From Musa acuminata AAA Group (lineage: Eukaryota; Streptophyta; Magnoliopsida; Zingiberales; Musaceae): a stretch of DNA of 64,000 nucleotides. The stretch spans positions 32,637,001 through 32,701,000 of the forward strand of contig NC_088340.1 of NCBI RefSeq assembly GCF_036884655.1, written 5' to 3'. The notes beneath the pieces were generated by a model. It was not told the origin of the DNA, did not search any database, and was given only the letters and a program-made list of their open reading frames with translations. Both the position numbers and the translations under genes were made by a program. Each line of letters starts with the position of its first letter. Within the stretch, counting starts at the first letter, position 1. Shown one piece after another: positions 33,842 through 45,795 of the stretch.

Positions 33842-36800
33842 GGACCATATATTGCAGATATCGTGTTGCATATTATCTTCCTCTGGAGTCTGAACTTCAG
33901 CGGCGAAGCACATCTTATCTACAGTGTAAATTATGCAATCATATAATATCGGTCTTGTGACTTGCCTCTGAAGTCGCTGGTGCTACTTGCTAAAGTCATG
34001 ATGATGAGGGAAGAAAGTAAAGTTGATAGATGGAGAGAAACTGTAACTTAATAAAAAAATGTGCAGAATGAATGGTGTAATATAATGCTGACAACAAAAC
34101 TTTGCTATTAGTTTTACCTTTGAATGTAAATACCATTTTCCTTTCTATACATATTTCTTCCGGACCAAGACATCTGCTTTGCCTGGTAATTTACCGCAAG
34201 CCTAATTCTTGAAGCTGGAGAGAAGTTATAACAGGTTAGCTAAGAATATAATTTTTGTTGGTAATGCATTCACTTTTAAGGAGTATATTTATGTTGTACT
34301 AATATAACTTTGTTTGCTGGGTTTGAGTCAAAGAAACAGTCACTCTGCTAACAGGAATGAGATTGTTTACATTGACCCTCAAAAGGTCCCATATTGGCAG
34401 GTACCTCATTAATTGGACTATTTTTAATTTAATTTTTGTTGGGCATAACCAGAGAGATAGTTAGCTGATTAACTAAAATGGGAATGCTTCTTCCTTTGGA
34501 CTTTCTTTTGGTGGTGTTGGAATGAAACTGCTCCAACTTTTGGGGAAGTCCATGGCAACTTCACAAACGTTTGACATAGTAAAGCTTTAAAATCAGCTGA
34601 AATATTTCTCCTCACTACCACCTCATGATAACTTTCTTTGCAGGACCTCGCTCATTGCAGAAACAAAGTACTTCAGGGCAGTAAGAAGATTAGCATAAAT
34701 GTTTGCTTCTCATTCTTTCAAATGCATTCCTGATATCTGAAACTTCTGCATTAAAGGAGTCTCAGGTATGTGTTCGTATAGTTTCTGCCAACAATCTTTG
34801 GATATTTGCAAACATGATTCATCTCTGTTTTATATATCCTCGAATGGAATAGCTTTTCTTCTTGAGGTTTTCTTGGTAGATGGGAAAGCCTGAGACCACT
34901 TATTGAAGCTATAGCCAGATCCAAGCATTCCTGCATATTGCTTGCTTAAGTTGGCCATTTGACCAGGCGAATTTCTATTCCACATACCCCAAATCCTTAG
35001 TGTTACACAATGCAACATCCTGCAATGCTTTGATTTGATTTATTTTCCTTATTTTAAGCCATTTCTGAAAATCTTTGATCTGGAGAAGATGATTTCTGGT
35101 AGTGCATGGTGCTCAATCCATATCCATTAGATTCATATTAGAAGAGGAGTTAATAATGGCCATTGATTTTGCATAGTATAGTGCATACCTTGACATGTTT
35201 ATCTGAATATATCTGATTGCCAAAGGATCCATTCCTAGGATGCATGGAAGTGATAAGCTTTGGCTCCATTCTGTTCATATTATAACTTTGAACATTAAAA
35301 TTACTTCTAGTGGAACTAAACCTGATCCAGATAGGTCAGCATTTATTAACATGTGATTTGTTTTTGGAGCATATTCTGTTCATTTTACCTACTTTATCAC
35401 CTCATTATCCAAATCCTTCCTATTTCTTATCAGAAACCTTACTTGACCCACCAAATTACGTTTCTATTAGCTTCTGATTATTCACCTTTTTTTTTAAGCA
35501 CTGGAAGCCACAATGAGATAAATATTTACTATGATATGTTCAAAATTAGGAGTTTTTTTTTTCAGAACTATATATCTTGCAATATCAAGTGTCACATTCA
35601 GATTGCACAGAGATGTCTTCTACAAGTGGACAATAATTCACTTACAATATACACCTGCTCTTTTATTTATTTATTTATTTTTCTGTTCATTGTATCATGC
35701 TCTTTTAACTGGGAATCATTTTACTCCATAGTTCATCTTCTTATTCTCCAAGTTCTCATAAGCTATTTTCTAAAGCACCTTCAACTTAGGTGCTAGGACC
35801 ATGTCAATACTTATGTACTGTATCTCAACCAGATCTATTTAATCTGGGAGTTAACTCATGCTGATCTGTACTGGATAATGCATAATATGCCAAACATGGT
35901 ATTGGCGCCCACAAGGTGATGATTCCAACAGCATTTTGCTGGTACAGTGCTTTTGCCAGCTACTTTGCTTGATGGACACAGTACTGGAATGCAAGCATGT
36001 TATATTGTAAATAGATTTTACCACATTTTGTTCTTAAGCATTCTTTAAGGTCCAACTTATTCAATATTCAATAGAAAATCTCTTTCATTTTTGTGCTTGA
36101 AGTCTGTAAATGTCAAAAAGTTTAGGAGAAATATAAATTCATACTGTAAGGAAAAATGTGCCGATCCTGATTTTTTCTCATCCAACCATTTCCTCTGCCG
36201 CATTCATTTCCATCCCTGATCTTCCTCTTTATTTGCGTCAGCTATTTCCAGCCAGAGTGATAAGTCCGGATCACCAACTGCTAACTAAATCATATCATCA
36301 TTTTGCAGACAGAAGATGTGGAATGGATGATGTTCCAGAGACTGACTTCCTCAGTTGGATTTCTCTACAACATATTATTTGAGCTCTTATATACCAAATA
36401 GTAAGCAACTTGATATATTTCCTTTTGAAAAATCGAAACATTGGCAATGCTTTTACTAGGCGCTTTATTCTCCCTTTCTCACAATCTGTTATCCAGAAAA
36501 AGGTCTTGACTACAACTCTTGCAGGTAAGCATTGCCAAATCCCATCTGATGACCTTTGTCTTTGGTGCAAGACTGAAAGAATTTATTTCATGTGTAATAG
36601 ACACTTGAGGCTAGTTAATTAAAAGCTTATATTTGGTATTTTCCTACTTACCCTAGCTTTTCCATGTGCAAACATATAGCTTCTTTTTCTTCTTAAAATG
36701 TCCTTTTGGAAATTATAGTATGCAACCACCGAAGGTTGGAGTTTGCAAACTCCTGCCTTTGAAGATTTGAGAAATAAACGGATATGCACAGCGTAAATTA

Positions 36801-37188
36801 TGTAATGAACAGCACTCAAAATCCCACATAGCATACGTAGGATGAATGGTAATGAAATCTGCAAAACACATTCCTTCTTTAATGTTCACAAAGCATCTCC
36901 ACTAGAACAGCTGTATCTGGCCTGAATCTGTGCACCTCCAGTTTGCTTGCATGCCTGTCTGTGTTTGATGGTTCTTTCTATTTGTGTTTCTGGAGAAGTA
37001 AATTTGATTCATCCAACAGACGAGCAACTTTATCCACCCCACACACAGTCACACTACAAGTAGTTTGGATTCAATTTGCAACGTCATGCAGAAACATTTA
37101 TATTAAGTTTCATGCTTATACGACAATGTAGACATCTCTCACCTGATGCTTGATTTCATGGATGCAGCAGCAGGGCAGGCCTCCCTCG
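33842..37188. other. Intergenic DNA between DnaJ and RALF
   Basis: The first 200-300 bp are probably the DnaJ 3' UTR (AATAAAAAAATG at about 34051 could serve as a polyadenylation signal). The rest is AT-rich with frames up to 147 codons (35353-35796), none with a domain I recognise. No LTR or tRNA was seen. An unrecognised non-coding transcript cannot be excluded. Confidence 0.45.
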
Positions 37189-37557
37189 CTAAGGACTGTC
37201 ACCCCTACAGCCACTGATGATTTGACACCCCCTACTGTAGGGGTTGGCCTTTGGGAAGCTATGGCAATTGTAGTAAGGGACTCCAGGTTTGGAGCAAGGC
37301 ACCACATCCCCCTTGAGAGCCTCATAGCTTATGTACTTCTTCTCGGTGACAGCCCATAGCAGCCTCCTGTTCTCCTCTGAGTTCATCTCCAACACCACCC
37401 CATCCTCCAGCAAGCATCTTCCAACTTTTCTACTGCAAGGCAGCTTCGCCACCACCTCCACAGCAGTGCTCTTCTCCAGGAGGAGGAGAACAAGGAGAAG
37501 TGACACCAACATGGGCGGAGTCTTCCTCGGAGTGAAGCCTGAGCTGAGCTTTGCCAT
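37189..37557 (-). CDS. RALF (rapid alkalinization factor) peptide precursor
   Basis: This is a 122-aa intronless precursor. A hydrophobic signal segment at 16-28 (MLVSLLLVLLLLE) follows a short basic N-terminus. The propeptide has two Cys (41, 48) and a dibasic RRLL at 64-67, the site-1-protease processing motif RRXL. The mature part (about 71-122) has YISY at 75-78, PCSKPGVPYYNC, NPYSRGC and the four conserved Cys (88, 98, 111, 117) that form two disulfides. The secreted hormone raises apoplastic pH and is sensed by FERONIA-type CrRLK1L receptors with LRE/LLG partners (family knowledge). The terminal extension GDSP is short. A Met at residue 16 could also start translation, but the upstream Met keeps a normal precursor length. 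Confidence 0.93.
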   Translation of the reverse strand: MAKLSSGFTPRKTPPMLVSLLLVLLLLEKSTAVEVVAKLPCSRKVGRCLLEDGVVLEMNSEENRRLLWAVTEKKYISYEALKGDVVPCSKPGVPYYNCHSFPKANPYSRGCQIISGCRGDSP

Positions 37558-37696
37558 GACTTCTTCTTGCTCGTTTGTGACCTGCCTTCTCTTTGTTTCT
37601 GTGGGTGAGAGGCTTTAATGAGATGTCAGCTCTTCCACCTACTTTGGCTTCGCGGTCCGGGAGGAGCAGCAGCAACCAAGTCGTTGACTTCACACT

Positions 37697-37705
37697 GCTT
37701 TTATG
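37697..37705 (-). promoter_or_regulatory. Candidate TATA box of the RALF gene
   Basis: The minus strand reads CATAAAAGC about 140 bp upstream of the start codon, a plausible position for a 5' leader of about 110 nt. This is a motif match only. Confidence 0.35.
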
Positions 37706-37759
37706 GGTGCGCGGACAAATGGATAGTGGAATATGGACTTTATTATTAGTATAACTCAT

Positions 37760-38374
37760 GGTACATTATAAGATTATCATTTTATACGTGGATTATCTAA
37801 TTCACTTACTAATTTGATGATACTGCAGCAAAAAATTTCAAGATCACGACAGATTTAGGAAAATGATAATAGATCCTTTGCAGCATTAAATGTTACGCTT
37901 CGACGAAACGACGGCGACAGTTTGGATGATATAAGGATGCTTTGAACAAGGTAATTATGGTACTTCAACGCTATTTATTCAGATCAGCTTAAGAAAGTGA
38001 TAATAGATCCTTTGCAGCATTAAATCTTATGTTTCGAAAAAGCAGAAAACACAAGGGTGCCTTCAAAAAGATAATATTGGCGCTTCATTCTTTTTATTGA
38101 TATCAAGAACAGGTTTTATTAAAGCAAAAGAATTAGAATGAATTCTTGGAAAAAGTTCTTTTTTCAAATTTTTTTCACAAAATAATTTTGCTTTGAAAAT
38201 TTTTAAAATAATATTTTTTTAAAATGATCAGTCTATCTTTTAGTTGGTTGCCCCCTCTCTACCTTGCAACGGAGGGAGGTGGTTAACTCTCATATGAGAC
38301 AGATAGGGTGAAACGAGTTTGAATAAAAATTTAAGATAAAAAGATAGTATTTGTTAAAAAAAATTTAAATGAAG
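37760..38374. repeat. Intergenic DNA with a direct duplication (period about 135 bp)
   Basis: TGATAATAGATCCTTTGCAG...AAATGTTACGCTTCGA (about 37863-37903) recurs at about 38000-38038. No gene was recognised. Confidence 0.55.
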
Positions 38375-39165
38375 AACGAGTTTGAACATCTTTTGATGTA
38401 TCTCCAATTATTACCTTCTTAGGATATGCTTCTACATACTTCTATTCCTTGAGTAATGATTCTTTGAAAATAGATACATCCTAGTTGGTTGGAAGAGGAG
38501 AATTCTCATTTAAATTCAATGTATCAAATTCAAAATCATCATCAAAATTATTTTTTTTAAATTTAGAAAACTCATTAAAAATAACATGGATATATTCCTC
38601 AATAACTAGAGTTCTGTTATTGAAAACTCGATAAGCTTTAGAAATAAAGAAATATCCAAGAAAAATACCTACATCCGATTTTACATCAAATTTTCCTAAG
38701 ACATTATTTTTATTTAAAATAAAATATTTACAACAAAAAATTTTTAAATATGAAATGTTGAGTCTTTTATTATTCTACAATTCATAAGGAATTTTAGATA
38801 ATAATGGTCTTATAAGAACCTTGTTCATGACATAACATATCGTATTAACAACTTCGACCCCAAAACATTTGGGTGGGCTATGTTCATTAAGTATAGTTCT
38901 TACCATCTCTTGTAAACTCCTATTTTCTTTCTCTTAACAACTTTTTTTGTTATGGATTTCTTAAACTAAAAAAATTATAGTCATACTCATTTGAATCATA
39001 AAATTCTTGAAAATCATGGTTTTTAAATTCACCACCACCATGATCACTACGAATAGAAGAAGTCATAAATTTTTTTTCATTTTAAACTTGTTTGCAAAAC
39101 TTTATAAAATATTTAAAACAATCACTTTTATATGACAAGAATTATGTCCAAGTATATCTACTATA
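38375..39165 (-). pseudogene. Decayed copia integrase C-terminus and linker
   Basis: By DNA similarity it follows 16985-17700 of the complete element, in the same order and orientation. It includes the region equivalent to 'ELILGDTSK', the 'FNEISE' linker, 'GIFLGYSS' and the '[17 protein letters not shown]' block. There are many substitutions, small indels and stops. It is interrupted at 39165 by a plus-strand copia LTR. Confidence 0.75.
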
Positions 39166-40400
39166 TATTGAATCTTGGATTTTGATGATGAAGTCAAATG
39201 TAAATTGTTTGATCTAATCTATATATTGAGAAAAGTGTGCATGATTAACTACGATAGTAGTAAAACATAAAGCAGGCGTTGTGCCGGAGTCAAGATCAAG
39301 ATCTCATTGGGAGTTCAAGAGTTCGTCGGAAGTCTAGACGTTCGTCAAAAGTTCTGCCGGAACCAACCGAGAAGTCCAGAAGCTTGCCAAAGAAGCTCGT
39401 TAGAACTCGCCAAGAAGATCATCGTAAAGTCCAGGTGCTTGCCGAGAGTCCTCTGAAGCATTACCGAGAATTTGTCCGATGTTCGGCGGAAGCTTGCTAG
39501 AAGAGCAATTGATGAACCGAAACAAGAAATGCTATGATTATATCTTAATTATCATAGTTAGATCATAAATTAAGTTAGGATTGGGAGGTAATCCTACTAA
39601 CTTAATTATGGGCCAATTGGGCCCTTAACAAAGCTAAATTGGGCAAAATTGAGCAGCCCATTCAGCACTTGAAATCTTGACCGGCGGTGGCACCACCTGG
39701 AAGATAGTGTCCCGGCTTGTCTGGGCAATGGTACCTCCCCTGTCAAGCGGTGGTACCCACCTGGTGTCAGACCAACGACGGTAGTACCGTATAGTAACAA
39801 TGGTGGTACCACCAGTACCCCAAAATCTGGGGATGTGACACTTTTTTGTTCTAATTTTGAAGTCATTAGGGCCTATAAAAACTTCATCCTTTTCTGCATG
39901 CACGACAGTGTTTAACATAATCTTGAATCTCTATGGTGTTAAGTGTTGTAAAAATTAGAAAGAGACCTCCCCTCCCTCTCTTAGCTTCATAAACATCCAA
40001 GAAAGAGGAGTGAGGCTTGTAAAGGTTATCTCCTAAACCCGAGAAAAGGAGAAAATGTTGTAAATAGGTGTTTGATCTTCACCTATTAAAGAAAGGCCTT
40101 TAGTGGATGCCGGTGACCTCGACGGAGGAGGAATCCAAAAGTGGATGTAGGTCACATCGATCGAACCACTCTAAATTCTGGTTTGCTTTTCATTTGTGTA
40201 ATTTACATTACTGTAAACCTCCTTAATCTTCTCTTTGCACTTTTACGAAAGCTTTCAAATTCAATTTCTCTCCGAAATGGATTGAATCGAAATGATTTTC
40301 GTCAGAACTAGTTTTAATCGAAACGAAGACTTTTGAAATCGGGAAAGTTTTCTGTTGCACCAATTCACCCCCCCTCTTAGTGTCACTCTTGATCCTAACA
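39166..40400 (+). repeat. 5' LTR of a truncated plus-strand copia element
   Basis: It begins TATTGAATCTTGGATTTTG (TA for TG) and ends CTCTTGATCCTAACA, followed by a PBS. It is 1235 bp. GGTGGTACCACC units at 39680-39815 lie upstream of a TATA-like GCCTATAAAAAC (39871). Confidence 0.85.
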
Positions 40401-40402
40401 AT

Positions 40403-40414
40403 TGGTATCAAAGC
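40403..40414 (+). other. Primer-binding site of the truncated copia element
   Basis: It reads TGGTATCAAAGC, one G-to-A change from the TGGTATCAGAGC of its relatives. Confidence 0.75.
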
Positions 40415-40450
40415 AAGGTTCACTCTCATTTGGTTTTAAACCCAAGAGAG

Positions 40451-40616
40451 ATGGCATTTGTTGACAACCAAGAGGGTCATTCAATTATACATCCGCCCAT
40501 GTTCAATGGGACAGATTACATATATTAGAAGACTAGAATGAGGATCTTCCTAATTTTAATGGATTTTGAATTATGAAATATTATAGAAAATGGGTTTCAA
40601 AAGTCTTCTCTTCAAA
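40451..40616 (+). pseudogene. Copia gag, N-terminal fragment
   Basis: MAFVDNQEGHSIIHPPMFNG parallels the gag start at 20037. Conserved Trp codons are changed to TAG (in TYWKTRM) and TGA (in ELWN), both G-to-A. The frame breaks off at 40616, where a minus-oriented LTR fragment begins. All later gag and pol are gone. Confidence 0.8.
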
Positions 40617-40723
40617 AATGGAGCCAAAAATTATCTCATCCCCGGTTTCAAGAGTATTGGCGGTACTACTACTAGTATTGGGTGGTACCACCACCTTCAC
40701 CCATGACAATTGACGATACTATT
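40617..40723 (-). repeat. Copia LTR fragment, left part (continues at 47765)
   Basis: ATCTCATCCCCGGTTTCAAG and GGTGGTACCACCACC match the U3 of minus-strand LTRs (cf. 5908-6000). It carries the target site CTATT (40719-40723) of the gag-only element and resumes at 47765. The junction at 40616 is a rearrangement, because the outer part of the LTR is missing. Confidence 0.65.
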
Positions 40724-42638
40724 TATTGAATCTCGTATTTTGATGATAAAACCAATTGATAATTGTGTTTATGTTTTAATATGCGTTTTGAGTAACGTAG
40801 GATACTTCGATCAGGATGAGACAATTAAAGCAGGAAAAATCATGTTGTGCCGGAGAAACATATCAGAAGATTGGACGTCGGGCCGATGGATCAGTCGACG
40901 TATCGACAGAAGGCTTCAGGCCGTAGACTTGGGCATCGGGCCAAGAAGAGCGGGTATTGTGCCAAAGATATCAAAGTTGCGGAGTCAACTGGCCGATTGG
41001 GCAATAGGCCGCAGGAGAGGACGATGCGCCGAAGAATCGGACGAAGCGTCGAGGGACCAATGACATGCCGGATAACTTATTTAATTGCTTAGGATTAATT
41101 GTCTCGATCAAAGTTTTGTTTTAATTGTGCAGGATTAACTATGATAACAATGAAGACATAAAGCGAAATAAAGTGTCGGAGTCAAGCGCGAAGGATTCGT
41201 TGCGAGTTCGAGAGTTTGACGGAAGTCCGAAGGTTCGTCGGGAACGCTACCGAAACTAGCCGAGAATGAGTTGGGAGCTTGCCGAAGGGTTTTTCGGAAG
41301 CTCGCCGGAAGGTTCATTGGAAGCTCGCGGAGCTCGCCGAGAAAGATCGGAGCTTGCCGAAGAAGCTCGTGGGAACTCGCTAAGATCAAATCGTGAAGTC
41401 TAGGAGCTTGCCGGGAGTCCGCATAATGGTTTCCGAGAGTTCATCGGAAGACCGCCGGAAGTTTGCCAGAAGCTCGCCAAAAGAAGTCTTGACTTGCGGA
41501 CTTTGTAATAGCTTAGAAAATATCTTTAAATTCATAGTTAGCATATTAATTAGGGTTAGGATTATGTGTTAATCCTATAACCCAAGTAGGGGCCAATTGG
41601 GCCCAAGTTCAGACTGGTTTGGGCCAAGTTTGGAGCCCAACCAGTGAGCTGAAAGAGTGTAGGTGGTGGCACTACTAGGGTCGGCGGTGGCACCGCCCAA
41701 GAGAGGATCTCCCAGCAAAGCTGGGTAGTGCAACTACCCCAGGCAGGAGGTGGCACCGCCAGGGCTCAGTCTCCGAGCGAGACTGGGCGGTGCAATCGCC
41801 CAGGGCTCGGTCTCCGAGCTCTAGTTGGGCACCGCCCAGAGGCTCAGTCTTCGAGCCCTGTCAAGCGGTGCAACCATCCCAGTCAGGCGGTGCAATCGCT
41901 AGACCCCGAAATTCCGGGAGATGACAGATTTGAGCTCCAAATTCAAACTGGTTTGGAGCCTATAAATACCCCTCCAATCTCTGGGTAAAATACACAAGCA
42001 CAGAGAGATTAAAAGAGAGAAAACACTGCTGCAATCTCTAGAATTTCCCTCCTCTAGCTTAAGAGTTAGAATTCTGTTTAAGAGAGGAGAGTGAGTGCTT
42101 GTAAGGGTTGTCTCCTAAACCCAGTAAAAGGAGAAGAGGGGTGTAAGAAGGAGGTTGATCTTCGCCTAGTAAAGGAAGATCGTTAGTGGATGCCGGTGGC
42201 CTCGACGGAAGAGGAATCAGAGGAGTGGATGTAGGTCATGATTGACTGAACCACTGTAAACTCTCGTCTTCTCTGGTTTGCATTTACTTTGAGCTTATTA
42301 TCCTTACTGCAAACCTCCTTCATAGCTTACTGCCTTCTGCGCTTTTATGATTGCGTTTCCAAGCTCAATATTTTCTGAATCGTGTTTAGACGTAAATCGT
42401 TTTTCTCGTACGAATATTGTATTTCAGTTTGCGCTTACATTCTGATTTCCATCACAACAGCAAACTGCCTTAACAGATTCGTTTTAACTACTTCTTGCCT
42501 AATCACAAGTTAAAGTGATTTACGAATCGGCTTTTCTACTGAAATCGATTTTGTCGTATGAACATAGTTTTAAACGTTGAAAGTTTTCCGCTGCACTAAT
42601 TCACCCCCCCCCCCCTCTTAGTGCTCTTGATCCTAACA
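40724..42638 (+). repeat. 5' LTR of the gag-only copia element
   Basis: It begins TATTGAATCTCGTATTTTG; the 3' LTR begins TGTTGAATC. It ends CTTGATCCTAACA. A U3 repeat block (GGTGGCACCGCC-type, about 41660-41910) precedes TATAAATA at 41961-41968. Confidence 0.9.
41961..41968 (+). promoter_or_regulatory. TATA box in the 5' LTR of the gag-only element
   Basis: TATAAATA sits within GCCTATAAATACCCCTCC, at the same place as in all related LTRs. The 3' LTR copy is at 47080-47087. Confidence 0.75.
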
Positions 42639-42640
42639 AT

Positions 42641-42652
42641 TGGTATCAGAGC
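42641..42652 (+). other. Primer-binding site of the gag-only element
   Basis: A perfect TGGTATCAGAGC lies 2 bp after the LTR. Confidence 0.9.
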
Positions 42653-42688
42653 CCGGTATTTCTCATTTCGGATTTACACCCAAGAGAA

Positions 42689-43643
42689 ATGACTCTTCAT
42701 GGCTTTAAAGAGGGATTTTTTATTGTTCGTCCACCGTTGTTTAACGGATTGGATTTCAGTTATTAGAAAACTCGAATGAGAGTTTTCTTGATTTCTATGA
42801 ATTTGGATTTATGGAATATTGTTGAAAACGGTTTTCAACTTTCCTCTAAACCGATGAACGAATGGTCAGATTTGGAGAAGAAGTATTTTTCTTTAAACGC
42901 AAAGGCTATGAATGCCTTGTTTTGTGCACTTAACAAAAATGAATTTAATCGTGTTTCAATGTGTGATTCGGCTTTTGATATTTGGAGAACTCTTGAGGTT
43001 ACTCATGAAGGCACTAGCCGAGTGAAAGAGTCCAAAATCAACATTCTCGTGCATTCTTACGAACTTTTTCGAATGAAGCCTTGCGAAACCATTGTTGACA
43101 TGTACACTCGTTTCACGGATGTCGTCAATGGTTTAAGAGCTCTTGGTAAATGTTTTTCAGATTTTGAACTCGTAAATAAGATTTTACGTTCTCTTTCTAA
43201 GTGGGATTCAAAAATAACTGTAATACAAGAAGCTAAAAACCTAAACAACTTACCACTTGAAGAACTAATTGGTTCATTGATGACATATGAAATAGTGCAC
43301 AATGCACATGATGAACATGATGAACAAAACAACCTTCCAAAGAACAGGAAAGATTTGGAACCCCGGATAAATGAATACCACTTGAGCGATGACTCAAGTG
43401 ATGAGGACAATGATGAACTTGAACTTCGAACTCTAAATCTTAATAAGTTTATTAAATAAAAATATAAAATAAACAATGAACTTAAACGGAGGAAGAGGCC
43501 AAAGAAGAATAACACAAAGTGGGATGAATCGAGCTCCTTCGAAGACGATGAGAAAATCAAGAAAGGCAAGGTGGCAAACTACGCTTTAACCGCCTTCAAT
43601 GAAAAGGTAATCGAAATCCCCCTGATTTATTTTGAAATTACTT
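42689..43643 (+). pseudogene. gag: Copia gag lacking its zinc knuckle
   Basis: One frame runs from ATG 42689, through a TAG at the conserved Trp of YWKTRM, then 227 open codons (42776-43459). These hold the capsid region (NALFCALNKNEFNRVS, THEGTSRVKESKINILVHSY, LEELIGSLMTYE). After a TAA at FIK the same frame continues with KRRKRPKKNNTKWDESSS and KVANYALTAFNEKV, which align with the post-knuckle part of the autonomous gag. The CYECKKPGHYKSDC segment between them is missing, so the knuckle was deleted. The acidic stretch (DSSDEDNDELEL) is retained. The capsid part is well conserved beside a wholly absent pol. Confidence 0.87.
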
Positions 43644-44749
43644 GATGCTTTCATGATGTATTTTCTTTTTTAGTTTAGAATTAATTTTCTTGAAAATTAA
43701 ATGTTTAAAAATAAAAATACAAAAATTATGATCATGCTAGTAATTTCGAAAATGATAATATTACATATTTTATTATAAACAAACAAAATGATTTTGATTG
43801 AAAATATGAAATCATAATGTGTATCATGTTTGATTAACATTGTTGAATGAAATCATGTTTGAAGTAATGTGTAATGATGTAATGAAAATATTAAATGTTT
43901 TTGATACAATGATTGACAATTTTATGCATGAGATTTTAAGTTATACATGATGATAAGCATGTGTTATTCTCATGAGTGTATATGGCAAAACCATGTCCGA
44001 ATGCATGAAAGTGTTAAATTTCATTTTTGGATTTTCTTGACCATAACAATTCATTTTTGAAAATCTATTGATCTTGATAGTTCTATGATGAAATTCATTT
44101 TTTGATCCTAACAATTGGTATCCTAAATGAATCATGATTTTTCCTTGTGAGTTCTTGGAGTTATTACTTGATTTTCTTTTAAAACAAGATCTCTTCTTTG
44201 TACTCCTATGATTTTTCTTGATATTTTATTAAAAGAAGATATTTACTATATGAATCATGTCTTTTGGTATTCAAATGATTTTATCCTTCATGACATGATT
44301 TCTTTGTATTTATGGCTTGCATGGCTTGAAATGTTTTGATATGATGCATTCAATAATGAAATCATGAATGTTTGAAATGATGTATGCAATACTTATGATA
44401 ATGATATACATGATGTATTGCATATGATGTGTATTATGAATGCTTTAAATGATTAATGTTTGGTATCATGATCAACATATTGATAAATGCTTAAAAATTT
44501 TAATGTTTGAGTATCATGTATGATATGCCCATTAATGATGATTTATTTATTTTTCGGTATCGTGCATGAAAAATAAGGTTTTTGAAATTGTGTATGTTTT
44601 AATTTGAATATATAAAGATGCACAAATAAGATTGATACTTACCTTTGTCATAATATGAAAATTGATATAAGGGTCTTCTCTTGTTTTTGACAATGACAAA
44701 GGGAGAGCAAGAATTTCTAGCGTGAACATCATGAAAAGAGGCAAACTAG

Positions 44750-45430
44750 CTAGCTTGCACAATTCAAGATGAAAGCAAAAATTGTACTTCTCAAAAGAGA
44801 AGATGCAAATATAACATTTGCCAAATTGTTTGCTTGCCTCATGTAAAACATTATCTCTGGCTAGTTTGGCATTTTGCTAGCTTGCATTTTGCAAAGAAAG
44901 CAAAAATGACACTTCTCAAAAGAGAAGAAAGAGCTTGTCATCTTGAACATCACAAGCCTGCCTATCTTAAGAAACAAAAAATTGCAAAAATGCTAGATTG
45001 CCTATCTCAAGAAGCAAAACTTGCAACTTGCACATCGCAATAGGAAGCAAGAATCATGAGCCTACACAAGAAAGTTATCTTGCATTTGCTTTCGATGTTT
45101 TTGCTAGCTTGTATATTGTGAAACTTGTATATCGTAAAAATTGCTAGCTTGTAGTCTAAAGAGAAGCAAAAAGTTGCTATCTCAAAAGAAGCAAATGTGC
45201 TATCTTGCCTATCTCAAGAGGCAAAAATGCTAACTTGCACATCTAGCAAAACTTAACAAATTTGCATATCTCAAGAAGCAAGAGTTGCTTTCTTGAATAT
45301 CTCAAAACTGATAGCTTACATGTTCTAAAATGTTATAATGATGTAGAACTTGCTATCTTGAACATTACCAAAAGTGCTATCTTGTATGCTGTAAAACTTG
45401 CATACCTGAAACTTGATAGCTTAAATGTTC
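44750..45430 (+). repeat. Degenerate motif array (CTTGCAYATCTCAAGA / GAAGCAAAA) in the 3' interior
   Basis: Roughly 20 imperfect copies of 'gctagcttgcacatctcaagaagcaaaa'-like units, about 30-45 bp each, in one orientation. The same module occurs at 3940-4110 and, inverted, at 6950-7215. Confidence 0.65.
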
Positions 45431-45795
45431 TAAGCATGATGTAATACTTGCTAAATTTTCTGGCTTCAAAACTGCATGATGATAAAACTTGATATTATGT
45501 TTTTCATGTAATAAGTTGAACTAATATTCCAAACACTTGATTGTGGTACTTCTCCTTTTTGTTGATGACAAAGGGGGAGAAGTATGTTGATTTCATGACA
45601 TGTTATGCATAAGTTTATGCATAAGTTCATGATGATGTGTTGCAAGTATTCATGATGAATATTGTAATGACTTGAATTCAGTTTGAATTCAAGGTTCTAT
45701 CAATATGGCATAGTGATAGGGGGAGTTTGTTTAAACTCCGGGAGTTAAGTTTAACTCCGTCATCAATAGGTTGTCAGCATCAAAAAGGGAGAGAT

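Noticed and set aside
35353..35796. 147-codon frame in the DnaJ-RALF spacer
   Set aside because: Cys/Phe/Ile/Leu-rich composition typical of random AT-rich DNA, no homology recognised, and an alternative overlapping frame is equally open.
43057..43569. 170-codon minus-strand Ser-rich frame
   Set aside because: Antisense shadow of the copia gag, whose plus-strand product matches the family.
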